A DNA stretch of 64,000 nucleotides, from the NCBI RefSeq assembly GCF_020734105.1, contig NZ_JAJAFR010000011.1, positions 1-64,000 on the forward strand, read 5' to 3'. This DNA is from Alkalihalobacillus deserti (lineage in GTDB: Bacteria > Bacillota > Bacilli > Bacillales > Bacillaceae_D). The translations under genes and the position numbers were made by a program. Shown one piece after another: positions 17,456 through 25,992 of the stretch; within the stretch, counting starts at the first letter, position 1, and each line of letters opens with the position of its first letter. The notes under the pieces are model-generated. The model worked only from the letters and a program-made list of their open reading frames with translations. It ran no database searches and was not told the origin of the DNA.

Positions 17456-18472
17456 TTAGATCGTTTCGACTAAATAACGTGCGTATCGAATCGTTTGCTT
17501 TGCAATATCTAACTCTAGAGAAAAAGTTGTGGGAGTACCTGGCCGCCAATTCACTTCAAATATCCAAATTCTATGGTTTGAATCCAAACCGATATCAATT
17601 CCTAACTCATCGAGCGATTGTTGATATAAACTGTCTATGTGTTCTGAAAAATAAATTGCAAATTGTTCCAAATATCTTTTTACATTGTAATATTCACTAT
17701 CAAATTCTTGTTTTAAAAAAACTTCAAACATGGTTGTGTAGCCACCGTTAATTAAGTTAGCTACAATTCCTTCGCCAGCTATACATGGATAAATAGTCGT
17801 CAGCATCCATTTCCCTTCTCCATCTTTTTGAACATGCAATCGAAAGTGAGTTGATAATCCCGTTTTTGTTTTAGATTCTATAAAAGCTTGAGCAAAATAT
17901 TTCGCTTTTTTTGTGAATTGTTTTGCGAACCCCTCAAATTGTATTTTATTCATCTCTACTTCCGTGTTCCCTTGTTGCGCAATAAAGATTTCTTTATTTC
18001 TCTGTACATAAACAATGTTATGTCCTTTATGCCCGTTAAGTGGTTTTAAGACGATGTTGCTATATTGATTAAGAAATCTAGACACATCCTGAGATTGCAA
18101 AATGTCAATAGAAGGGATTAAATAATGAGCAAACATTTTTGCATCCTTTATCTTTTGATAGGCATCTAATTTATCGCCTATAGAATGGCTAGTAATAGGA
18201 ATACCTTTACTTAATTCTTCTACAATTTCTTCTTGCTTTTCCGTCATTGAAGGACTAGCGTTATAAATAACATCCGGGAAATGTCTCCTTTTTTGTACCC
18301 ATTTCCCGTTTTCATAAACCCAAGCTAGGATACTTCGATCGTTCAAATTAACAAGTTCAGGCGAAAAAAAATAAAAATTAACATCCTCCAATTTTGCCGC
18401 GGCAGCATAGGCATAGGCTTTAAATACCGTTCTTGGATCTTTACGATGAGATAGCATCCCTACAGTTACCAA
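17456..18472 (-). CDS. YheC/YheD-type coat-associated ATP-grasp protein, cassette A
   Basis: A 338-residue protein of the YheC/D ATP-grasp family, known as endospore coat-associated proteins. It begins VTVGMLSHRKDPRTVFKAY. NIVLKPLNGHKGHNIVYV near residue 140 is the ATP-binding strand-loop, and DIGLDSNHRIWIFEVNWRPG near 300 supplies the metal-ligand D, E and N residues. The TTG start (18472) follows AAAGGAG and lies four bases after the stop of the second ATP-grasp gene, so they are coupled. It is highly similar to the copy at 23144-24157. The ligase reaction in the coat is not established. Confidence 0.85.
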   Translation of the reverse strand: MVTVGMLSHRKDPRTVFKAYAYAAAAKLEDVNFYFFSPELVNLNDRSILAWVYENGKWVQKRRHFPDVIYNASPSMTEKQEEIVEELSKGIPITSHSIGDKLDAYQKIKDAKMFAHYLIPSIDILQSQDVSRFLNQYSNIVLKPLNGHKGHNIVYVQRNKEIFIAQQGNTEVEMNKIQFEGFAKQFTKKAKYFAQAFIESKTKTGLSTHFRLHVQKDGEGKWMLTTIYPCIAGEGIVANLINGGYTTMFEVFLKQEFDSEYYNVKRYLEQFAIYFSEHIDSLYQQSLDELGIDIGLDSNHRIWIFEVNWRPGTPTTFSLELDIAKQTIRYARYLVETI

Positions 18473-18475
18473 TTT

Positions 18476-19714
18476 TCATATCTCCTTTCGTTCCATTGGA
18501 TGCAAGTGAAATTGAATTTCTTTTGCTGCCTCTTTAGCAATTGATTTTGCTTTTAGTAGCGTATCGGCTGAAGCCAATACGTAACCGTACCGACGGCCCA
18601 TCGACAACGGTGGTGTCAACAAAGCACCTTTACGAGGTTTGATGTATACTTCTTCTACACCTTCATAGCGTAAAGCTCGTTGCTTACCTGTTACTTTTTT
18701 CAGTCTTCCCGTTGAATTAACTGTTATATAGTGAGCATAAGCATATTTGTGATATTGTTTATCAATTAAAGCTTTCTGACCTGTATACAATTTAATCGTT
18801 TCTCGAACTAAATTAATACCAAACCCAACTTCAATTAGGCGGTTCATTACTCCTCCTGAAATCCTCGGATTAATCTCAATTAATTTCCATTGATCATTTA
18901 CACGCTTTAATTCTAAGTGGAACGCACCATTTTCTATCTGCAAATTTTTTATAATAGTTTTAATGACCTCGTCAAGACTATTTTTCATTTCTTTTTCAAC
19001 ATTAGCTAGCAACCCATATCCCGTGACGATAAATCGTTCGTTTTTGGATATTTCTTGTTTAATTACAGCAACAAGATGGATCTCACCTTGTTGAACTAAA
19101 ATTTCTAGCAAGTACTGTGGTCCATCTAAATACTCCTCAATTAGAACAGGTTGATCTCTAAATTTCTTTATAAAACTTTGAATTGCTGTTTTCAATTGTT
19201 CCCGATCTTCTACCAATAGGACATCCTTGGATCCTGTTGAAACTGGTGCTTTCACAATCAGAGGTAAATACCTTACATACTTTGTTAAAAAAAGATCGAT
19301 CACGTCGATTTTTGGATCAAAGACTGTAAAAAAAGGGGAAATAACTGTACCCGTCAATATTTTTCGTGTTTGTATTTTATCTTCCATATTGGAAATAGCA
19401 TATTTGTTTAGTTCGGTGTTACAAAAGTATTCCGATAACTGAGCTGCAATTTGAACATAAGGATCAATGAAACTTAATACAGCTTGAACTCGTTTCCCTT
19501 GTTGATTAAGAAAAGCAATCTTTTGTCTTAATTGTTGAACATTTAACTTATTTAAAAAGTACATTTGATGTACGTCAGGGAATTCACTTCGTTGTGTCAA
19601 AAATTTCTTTCGATTTGTTAAAAGCACGGTTAAATAGCCGAGGCGTTCTGCTTCTTTTATTGCTTCCCTACTGGATCCTGATTTATTTGTTTCAATAAAT
19701 ACAATCGTCTGCAT
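18476..19714 (-). CDS. ATP-grasp carboxylate-amine ligase-like protein, cassette A
   Basis: A 412-residue ATP-grasp enzyme. An N-terminal Rossmann-like domain (IVFIETNKSGSSREAIKEAE) is followed by ATP-binding LPLIVKAPVSTGSKDVLLVE near residue 150 and EEYLDGPQYLLEILV near 193. Metal ligands lie in FHLELK and LIEINPRISGG near 265-285. Such enzymes join a carboxylate to an amine through an acyl-phosphate. The intact catalytic motifs suggest activity. The paralogue in cassette B is destroyed, making this the only complete copy here. Substrate unknown; a coat peptide is a contextual guess. Confidence 0.8.
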   Translation of the reverse strand: MQTIVFIETNKSGSSREAIKEAERLGYLTVLLTNRKKFLTQRSEFPDVHQMYFLNKLNVQQLRQKIAFLNQQGKRVQAVLSFIDPYVQIAAQLSEYFCNTELNKYAISNMEDKIQTRKILTGTVISPFFTVFDPKIDVIDLFLTKYVRYLPLIVKAPVSTGSKDVLLVEDREQLKTAIQSFIKKFRDQPVLIEEYLDGPQYLLEILVQQGEIHLVAVIKQEISKNERFIVTGYGLLANVEKEMKNSLDEVIKTIIKNLQIENGAFHLELKRVNDQWKLIEINPRISGGVMNRLIEVGFGINLVRETIKLYTGQKALIDKQYHKYAYAHYITVNSTGRLKKVTGKQRALRYEGVEEVYIKPRKGALLTPPLSMGRRYGYVLASADTLLKAKSIAKEAAKEIQFHLHPMERKEI

Positions 19715-20088
19715 AATTCATTCAACTCCAGTTTACAATTTTCCAAAAGTGAACAAAAGCCATAGGTTTAAGCCTTTCATGAGGACACGATATTGGTATT
19801 GTCGATTTTTATTTCATAAGATACAGGCGATTAGACCTTCAAAGTTTATGTTTTTCAACTAGTTACTTTAAATTATGTTTTCGTTAATAATTGGAGCCAG
19901 TACATTACATAAATTCATTAAATCTGATGAAAAAGGGATTATACTTAGTAATTCTTTGCAGATTTAAAATCAGTTACCCAAACCTTTATGTTTTATCAAC
20001 ACCACACTGATCGAAAACTATACTAATAAAAAATGAGTGTTCTTTGATCTTTAGTTATTCTGTAGCAATTGAACAGCCACTGCACCTT
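19715..20088. other. Intergenic stretch upstream of the cassette A ATP-grasp gene
   Basis: No gene is recognised. It should contain the promoter of the ATP-grasp/YheC/cotZ operon, but no confident sigma-E or sigma-K site was identified. Confidence 0.3.
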
Positions 20089-20119
20089 AAAAAAGCCTGC
20101 TATGAGTGATATAGCAGAC
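20089..20119 (-). terminator. Terminator of the decayed coat-like gene in cassette A
   Basis: On the minus strand GTCTGCTAT pairs with ATAGCAGGC across seven bases and is followed by TTTTTT. It has outlived the gene it served (20199-20451). Confidence 0.65.
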
Positions 20120-20198
20120 TTACAGCGGGCTAAGCCATTGACCTTTTTGCGAAAGCATTCATTCGGTCTTCAGACTAAGAAACTAATTTTCTCCTTTA

Positions 20199-20451
20199 TT
20201 ATCCGTTATCATTAAAGAACGTAGTGGTTCTAGAAGTTGGCATTGGAGGTGGTAGTGTCGTACAACGATCCAGGTTCCTCTCATCATAATTGCATTAGGG
20301 GTTGCTGTGACATTGAAAAATGAGATCAAAGGCAGATCTATATTATCAAGTCTTAATTCCGCTACTTTTTGTACAGTTGTAACATTTTAGGTTAATTTTT
20401 TGCCAACATATTAGCGACATTACCATTGTGATTATTAAACGTGAAATCCAA
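20199..20451 (-). pseudogene. Internally deleted remnant of the 220-residue coat-like gene
   Basis: Both ends of the intact gene at 25134-25796 are recognisable: the 3' end with the TTATC...CATTAAAGAA block and the CGTACAACGATC match, and the 5' end with CTACTTTTTGTAC and CATTTTAGGTT. About 330 bases in the middle are missing and several indels follow. The counterpart in cassette B is intact. Confidence 0.8.
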
Positions 20452-20540
20452 TATTCATCACTTAGCTAATTGATGAATCTATACAACGTATGAAATGGAA
20501 TAGAAGCTTGTTCTAGTCATATTTTTCATTTTTAAGGACA

Positions 20541-20567
20541 AAAAAAAGGCGAGGAATGAGCCCGCCT
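20541..20567 (-). terminator. Terminator of the 203-residue coat-like gene, cassette A
   Basis: On the minus strand AGGCGGG pairs imperfectly with CTCGCCT and is followed by seven T residues. It lies about 70 bases after the stop at 20639. Confidence 0.6.
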
Positions 20568-20638
20568 CAACATGTCAAAACATGTGTAAATCATACAAAT
20601 ATTTTATTGGATTTTACTATAACGAAGATTATGTCTTT

Positions 20639-21250
20639 TTAATCTTTGAAATCTTCATCTAAACACGGAAAGTCCGTATCTATTTCTTGGTCATAACAAT
20701 GTTCATCTTCGTCCTTTTCTTTTTCCTCATCACAAGAAACAACTAAAGTTTGATTAAGTGAGGATTTGCATCTATTTTCATTGACATCTCCCATGATTGT
20801 AACACTAATAGTACCTAATTTCTCTCTTATTACTGTTGCCTGTATACTCAAAATAACTTTAAAAACAATGTTGCTTCCTTCATGTCCTTCATTCGGTAGA
20901 ACTTGTGGAGGCAATACTCCTTCCAAAAAAGGATTGGTATGTTTTAGAATATCACCTGGACAAATGCCTTCACAAAAAACCTCTTCCTGAAACGATAATG
21001 TAGTGTTTTTAACCCTTTTTCCATCAACAATAATACTACCTTTTATAAATCCCTGAATGACTATAAGTTCCTTTAAGAGTGTACCATTGATCTGAATACT
21101 TGATAACTCAGGAACAAATTGAATATTTGCACTTTTGATCCTTTTTAGACTTGTATTGGCATGAGCGATAAGTTTTACTTTTTTAGAACATATAACCGAT
21201 TGAATGAGGACCGCTTCATTTGTCATACCAGCATCCTTTTTTGTATTCAT
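20639..21250 (-). CDS. Putative spore-surface protein, SPOCS-like, cassette A
   Basis: A 203-residue protein with no signal peptide. The body is predicted beta-rich and shares with the 220-residue protein (25134-25796) the motifs VICSKKV near residue 22, CEGICPGD near 95 and FKVILSIQATVIREKLG near 128, then GDVNENRC. The C-terminus is a strongly acidic tail with two cysteines (DTDFPCLDEDFKD). The arrangement resembles SPOCS/DUF3794 coat-assembly domains, but that is inference. GCGGAGG precedes the ATG. A very similar copy is at 25993-26604. Confidence 0.6.
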   Translation of the reverse strand: MNTKKDAGMTNEAVLIQSVICSKKVKLIAHANTSLKRIKSANIQFVPELSSIQINGTLLKELIVIQGFIKGSIIVDGKRVKNTTLSFQEEVFCEGICPGDILKHTNPFLEGVLPPQVLPNEGHEGSNIVFKVILSIQATVIREKLGTISVTIMGDVNENRCKSSLNQTLVVSCDEEKEKDEDEHCYDQEIDTDFPCLDEDFKD

Positions 21251-21434
21251 TTACATACCTCCGCAAACAAATTTTTTAGGCATTGTTATCGTATGATATT
21301 TACCTAAAATGGTTACTAGAAAATTTATAATTATGGAAGTAATTAGCATCTCTATTCATACAATATAGACTCCCATTAATTCTATTCTCTTTATTAAAAT
21401 ACATACTAACCCTTAAGCACAATTGCCATCTTCG

Positions 21435-22574
21435 TTAACGAACAACGATTTGGTTAGCAGCTTTAATTTTAAACTGCTTTTTATTATAAAAAACAAATGC
21501 CTGGATGGTGATTGTTCCAGAGAGAGTCTTCAGGAGGATCTCAAAATTATCGATTGAAACGGATTCTCCAGGCAAAACTTTCACTTCATTGATTGGACAA
21601 ACCCAAATCTCCCCCCGTTCTTTAGCCCTTGTTGCCCAACCTTTACTAACAAACATCCATTGTGAGTTTGATAATATTTCATTGTGTTTTCCTATTTTCT
21701 CATATAGTAATTGTTCTCCTTCTATATTCGCAGTGCCTGCAGGAGTAAAACGAAAACAAATATATGGTTGTTCTAATGGTTGCACTCCTATATTCTCCAT
21801 ATAAAATGATCCTTCTATTAAACCAACTTTATTCCCGTATTTAACAACTGAATAATCAAAATAAGCGATGCTTTTATAATCATTTTCTGATTTTTCCCTC
21901 TTAATGAAATTATTGTTTCTTGATTCAATCGAAGAAAGATGAGGACTTTTATTTTTCTGATATTCAATTGGGGATTCTCTTTCATCAATCTCTGAATGGT
22001 GAAGAGTCGATGTTCCTTCATGTTCGTTTATATGATAATCAGTCTCTATTTGTGTTTCTTTTTCACCACCTTCTATAAGAATTCCATCTACAATTTCCTC
22101 ATAATCAGACTTTTGATCCTCATTATTTCTTGACTCTGTAAATTCAGAAGGTACTGAAGAATCGTCATCTAGTGGTTCTTGTTCTTGTTCTTGTTCTTGT
22201 TCTTGTTCTTGTTCTTGTTCTTGTTCTTGTTCTTGTTCTTGTTCTTGTTCTTGCTCTTGTTCTTGTTCTTGCTCTTGTTCTTGTTCTTGTTCTTGTTCTT
22301 GTTCTTGTTCTTGTTCTTGTTCTTGTTCTTGTTCTTGTTCTTGTTCTTGCTCTTGTTCTTGTTCTTGTTCTTGTTCTTGTTCTTGCTCTTGTTCTTGTTC
22401 TTGCTCTTGTTCTTGTTCTTCTTCTTTTGAAACGGATTTCAATTCGATTTCCAGACGTTTTATCTTTGCTTCTGCTTGAACAAGTTTTTTTTCGAGTTTA
22501 CGTGAATGTTCCTGGTAGAAATCAATACGTGATACCAAACCATCATAGCTCATCTGTTCCTCTTGAAAACTCAT
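21435..22574 (-). CDS. Gln-Glu repeat protein of the spore cassette
   Basis: Starting at ATG 22574 (AGGGAGGAGG six bases upstream; an earlier in-frame start at 22607 is unlikely) the product is 379 residues. Residues ~10-50 form a coiled-coil-like segment, followed by about 40 Gln-Glu dipeptides encoded by a hexanucleotide repeat. An acidic, Ser/Asp-rich linker then leads to a folded C-terminal domain of ~130 residues (from AYFDYSVVKYGNKVGLIEG, with ICFRFTPAG and GEIWVCPINEVKVLPGESVS). That domain is not recognised. Its place between the two copies of the spore cassette suggests a coat or exosporium role. Confidence 0.7.
   Translation of the reverse strand: MSFQEEQMSYDGLVSRIDFYQEHSRKLEKKLVQAEAKIKRLEIELKSVSKEEEQEQEQEQEQEQEQEQEQEQEQEQEQEQEQEQEQEQEQEQEQEQEQEQEQEQEQEQEQEQEQEQEQEQEQEQEQEQEQEQEPLDDDSSVPSEFTESRNNEDQKSDYEEIVDGILIEGGEKETQIETDYHINEHEGTSTLHHSEIDERESPIEYQKNKSPHLSSIESRNNNFIKREKSENDYKSIAYFDYSVVKYGNKVGLIEGSFYMENIGVQPLEQPYICFRFTPAGTANIEGEQLLYEKIGKHNEILSNSQWMFVSKGWATRAKERGEIWVCPINEVKVLPGESVSIDNFEILLKTLSGTITIQAFVFYNKKQFKIKAANQIVVR
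22175..22420. repeat. Hexanucleotide microsatellite encoding (Gln-Glu)n
   Basis: About 41 tandem TTCTTG units (CAAGAA on the coding strand) with scattered CTCTTG variants. The unit is six bases, so slippage changes protein length by two residues and never shifts the frame. Confidence 0.95.
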
Positions 22575-22750
22575 TATATTCCTCCTCCCTATTATTACTA
22601 TCAACAATATATGATTAAATGCTGTACTTATACAGACACCTTCAGTAACAAAAAAAAATTTGTATTAATAACTTTATTTATATAACTTTTTATCTTTAAT
22701 TTTCAGCTAGACCAGTTCTTCTAATCATTTTGTCTCTTTTTCTCCTACAA

Positions 22751-22801
22751 AAAAAACCCCTTATAACAGATGGATAATTAAATCCCAGTCTGCTATAAGG
22801 G
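22751..22801 (-). terminator. Strong terminator after cassette B
   Basis: On the minus strand CCCTTATAGCAGA pairs with TCTGTTATAAGGGG (one G-U) around an 18-base loop and is followed by a long T-run. It lies downstream of the cassette B YheC gene and the transposase remnant and isolates them from the QE-repeat gene. Confidence 0.75.
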
Positions 22802-22878
22802 CAGCATTTAAAAAATGTGTAAATATTTTAATTATTTTCAATAGTATTCAAGCAAAACATATATAATTAAAGATCATT

Positions 22879-23015
22879 TCAAATAACATTGGGAAGTTGT
22901 GAAGTACTGATGGTGTCAAATCCTAGTTTTCCTTGAAGGTTTTCCTCATCTTTTAGTTTCATTGACAGATCAGTTAAACTTATAGGCGGTTTAATTTCTT
23001 CACGTATTATTAAAT
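22879..23015 (-). pseudogene. Possible IS4-type transposase N-terminal remnant
   Basis: An open stretch translates as REEIKPPISLTDLSMKLKDE followed by GFDTISTSQLPNVI and a stop. The ISLTDLSMKL and ISTSQL elements recall the N-terminus of IS4-family transposases in Bacillus. No catalytic region is present. It lies at the junction between the two cassette copies. Confidence 0.35.
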
Positions 23016-23143
23016 CACGTTAATTAGATTTAAAAAAGTATGTTCATCTATTTAAAGCGCCTGGTTGTTGAAGAGAGGTTTTCTCTATCTTTAGAATCAT
23101 AAGATCAACTGTTCACAGCTCTCCTCGATCCTTTCCATTGGCT

Positions 23144-24157
23144 TTAGCTCATTTCGGCTAAATACCGTGCGTATCGAATCATTTGCTTTGCAACATCTAA
23201 TTCTAGAGAAAAAATGGGAGGAGTACCTGGCCTCCAATTCACTTCATAAATCCAAATTCTATGGTTTGAATCCAAACCGATGTCAATTCCTAACTCATCA
23301 AGTGAATTATCATACAAACTGTCAAAATGTTCACAAAAATTGATTGAAAATTGCTCCATATATCTTTTAATATTGTAATATTCATCGTCAAACTCCTGTT
23401 TTAAAAAACATTCTAACATTGTTGTGTAACCACCGTTGCTTAAGTTAGCAACTAATCCCTCACTTGCTATACCAGGATAAAGCGTTGTTAATGCCCATTT
23501 CCCTATCCCATTTTTTTGAACATGTAATCGAAAGTGAGTCGCTAAACCAGTTCTCGTTGTTGATTCTATAAATGCTTGAGCAAGATAACTTACTTTTGTT
23601 AACTTTTTGGCGAACACCTCAAATTTTGTTTTACTCATCTCCACTGTTGTCTTGTCTTGTTGAACAATAAAGTTTTCTTTATTTCTCCATGCAAAAAGAA
23701 TGTTTTGTCCTTTATGACCGTTAAGTGGTTTTAAGACAATTTTTTGATATTTATTAAGAAACTCAAACACATCTTGAGATTTCATAATTTCAATAGAAGG
23801 AATTAAATAATGCTCAAATATTTTTGCGTCCTTTATGTTTTGATAGACATCAATTTTATCGCCGATGGAATGGCTTGTAAAAGGAATAATTTCTTTTAAT
23901 TCTTCAACAATTTCTTCCTGCTTTTCCGTCATAGGAGAACTTGAGTTATAAATGACATCAGGAAACTGCCTCCTTTTTTGTAGCCATTGTCCGTCTTCAT
24001 AAATCCAACCTAGAATGCTTCGGTCATTAAAATTGACACATCCAGGCGAAAAAAAATAAAAGTCAACACCTTCCATTTTAGCGGTAGCTGCATATGCATA
24101 GGCTTTAAATACCGTTCTTGGGTCCTTACGGTGAGACAGCATCCCTACAGTAACCAA
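23144..24157 (-). CDS. YheC/YheD-type coat-associated ATP-grasp protein, cassette B
   Basis: A 337-residue paralogue of the protein at 17456-18472, sharing the start VTVGMLSHRKDPRTVFKAY, the ATP-binding KIVLKPLNGHKGQNILF and the metal-ligand DIGLDSNHRIWIYEVNWRPG near 300. All catalytic blocks are intact. The start is TTG (24157) after GAGGAGG. Its upstream partner ATP-grasp gene is destroyed, so it no longer has an intact coupled partner. Retention of both YheC/D copies suggests selection for dosage or for different substrates. Confidence 0.85.
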   Translation of the reverse strand: MVTVGMLSHRKDPRTVFKAYAYAATAKMEGVDFYFFSPGCVNFNDRSILGWIYEDGQWLQKRRQFPDVIYNSSSPMTEKQEEIVEELKEIIPFTSHSIGDKIDVYQNIKDAKIFEHYLIPSIEIMKSQDVFEFLNKYQKIVLKPLNGHKGQNILFAWRNKENFIVQQDKTTVEMSKTKFEVFAKKLTKVSYLAQAFIESTTRTGLATHFRLHVQKNGIGKWALTTLYPGIASEGLVANLSNGGYTTMLECFLKQEFDDEYYNIKRYMEQFSINFCEHFDSLYDNSLDELGIDIGLDSNHRIWIYEVNWRPGTPPIFSLELDVAKQMIRYARYLAEMS

Positions 24158-24186
24158 TTTTCGTAACCTCCTCTTATTCTAGTGGA

Positions 24187-24800
24187 TCAAATTGTAATTG
24201 GATTGCTTTTGATAGCGTACCGACGTCCCATCGATAACGGTGATGATAAAAATGCACATTTACGAGTTTTAATGTATATCCCTTCTACTCTTTCATAACG
24301 TAATGCCCGTCGTTTATCCATTACTTTTTTCAGCCTTCCTGTTGTATTCACTGTAATATAATGAACATAATCGTACTTTTGATAAGGTTGAACAAGCGAA
24401 GCTATTTGACTTGTATACAATTTAATCGTTTCTTGAACTAAATTGATACCAAATCCTATTTCAATCAGGCGGTTCACCAGAACTTCTAACAAATACTGTG
24501 GTCCATCTACATACTCATCAATCAATACTGGTTGATCATGAAACTTTCTTATAATCGTTTTGGATTGTTGGTTTTAGTTGTTGTTGATCATCTACATTAA
24601 AAAATATCGTCCTTCGATCCTGTCGGTAAGAAGCTTTCACAATTAGTGGTTAACGCCGAGCTTACTTGATATAAAGTGATTGATCACTTAGTTTTTTGGA
24701 TTTAATACTATAAAAAAGGAAAAATAAGTATTCCCTTTAACGCTATTCGTGTTTAACTAGAACCTGATTTATTTGTCTCAATAAATACAATCGTCTGCAT
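24187..24800 (-). pseudogene. Decayed ATP-grasp gene, cassette B
   Basis: The remnant starts MQTIVFIETNKSGSS exactly like the intact gene at 18476-19714, then stops at TAA. The middle is broken by indels. A 112-codon frame retains IDEYVDGPQYLLEVLV fused directly to NRLIEIGFGINLVQETIKLY, meaning that about 90 codons including the metal-binding EINPR region were deleted. The last codons are also missing (SPLSMGRRY then out of frame). Confidence 0.85.
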
Positions 24801-25060
24801 AATTTTACCCAACTCCTGTTATCGCCCAAACTGAACGAAAGCCATTAGATTAGGCTTTTAAATTAATGTTAGCTTTTTTATGTTTTAGGAATTACAGAAT
24901 TAGATATAATTAAAATCGTTTTTCAACATTACAACCTGTACTTAAATATTTTTCACTTTAAACTATGTTGTTCATTAATAATAAGAGTAAGTACGAAATC
25001 GAATTTATCTATTCGGGTGTAGAAAAGCTATTAACCATGGAAATGCTCATACTTATTGAA
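24801..25060. other. Intergenic stretch in cassette B
   Basis: AT-rich DNA with no recognised gene. It probably carried the promoter of the ATP-grasp/YheC unit. Confidence 0.3.
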
Positions 25061-25098
25061 AAGGTTAGGAAGGAAGCTATCAATTCCTTCCTAACCTT
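25061..25098 (-). terminator. Terminator of the 220-residue coat-like gene
   Basis: A perfect 15-base inverted repeat (AAGGTTAGGAAGGAA) has an eight-base loop and a short T-run. It begins 36 bases after the stop at 25134. Confidence 0.75.
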
Positions 25099-25133
25099 TT
25101 AGTCTGCAAACCTAGAAACCATTCTATCTATTA

Positions 25134-25796
25134 TTATCCATTACCATTAAAGAATGTGACTGTTCTGGAAGTTGGCATTGTAGGTTGAAGTGTCGTACAA
25201 CGATCTGGGTTGATATCACCTAGAACTGTTACTCCTGCTTGAACAAGCTTTTCTCTTGAAACAGTAATTTGTGTTCTGATAATTACCTTAAACGTAATAG
25301 TAGCTAATGATGCAGTCCCAGCAACTGTGATTCCTGGAGTAATGACTGGCTCTAGTACTGCCTCGATAACTGGAACCGTCTCTTGTAAATCATCTCCCAC
25401 ACATGCCCCAGGACATTCCGTTTCTGCCTGAAATGGAAGGTTTAATGAGATAAGTTCATCTACTATAGGGTCATCTATCCCTGCAACATTCAGGGTAGCT
25501 GTAACCGGAACAAACCCTGAATTAACAACCTTACCATCTATTAACGTTCCTCTCATTACAATTCCATTAGGATTTGCTGTTACATTTGAGAACGAGATTA
25601 AGGTTAGATCTACATCATCTCCAATACCTAATTCAGCAGTTGGTACTCTTAACTCAGCTACTTTTTGTACTGATTTAGTACAAATGACAGATAAAACCTT
25701 TAAACATTCCACGCTCGGTTGCGCCATTTTAGGTTGTTCTTTTGGACAACATAAATCAGAGACATTACGATTGTGGTTATTACATGAAAAATCCAA
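25134..25796 (-). CDS. Putative spore-surface protein, SPOCS-like, 220 residues
   Basis: The TTG start (25796) follows AAGGAGTGA. The N-terminus is Cys/Asn/His-rich (DFSCNNHNRNVSDLCCPKEQ), which suggests crosslinking or metal binding. The body is beta-rich with VICTKSV near residue 37, ECPGACVGDD near 127, TITFKVIIRTQITVSREKL near 165 and GDINPDRC near 193. It shares this pattern with the 203-residue proteins, so the two gene types are ancient paralogues. The resemblance to SPOCS/DUF3794 is inferred from the strand pattern. Its counterpart in cassette A is a deleted remnant. Confidence 0.6.
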   Translation of the reverse strand: MDFSCNNHNRNVSDLCCPKEQPKMAQPSVECLKVLSVICTKSVQKVAELRVPTAELGIGDDVDLTLISFSNVTANPNGIVMRGTLIDGKVVNSGFVPVTATLNVAGIDDPIVDELISLNLPFQAETECPGACVGDDLQETVPVIEAVLEPVITPGITVAGTASLATITFKVIIRTQITVSREKLVQAGVTVLGDINPDRCTTLQPTMPTSRTVTFFNGNG

Positions 25797-25934
25797 AATA
25801 AATCACTCCTTAGATTAAGTTTTATTTGATGAATCTATATATCGTATGAAATAAGGAAACGGCTCGTTCTAGTCATCTTATTCATTTCTTAAAGAAAAAA
25901 AAGGGGCACATGTTGTGAGATGTCATCACACCTA

Positions 25935-25968
25935 AAAGCCCGCTATGCTTGGATTCATAGCGGGCTTT
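25935..25968 (-). terminator. Terminator of the 203-residue coat-like gene, cassette B
   Basis: AAAGCCCGCTATG pairs perfectly with CATAGCGGGCTTT around eight bases. It lies 25 bases after the stop at 25993. Confidence 0.75.
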
Positions 25969-25992
25969 AAACAAAGAAGGAAATTAATATCT

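Noticed and set aside
21818-22021. 67-residue minus-strand frame inside the QE-repeat gene
   Set aside because: An out-of-frame shadow of the linker region with no ribosome site.
22172-22618. Plus-strand frames rich in Leu-Val or Phe-Leu
   Set aside because: They are the antisense of the hexanucleotide repeat in the QE-repeat gene and have no ribosome site.
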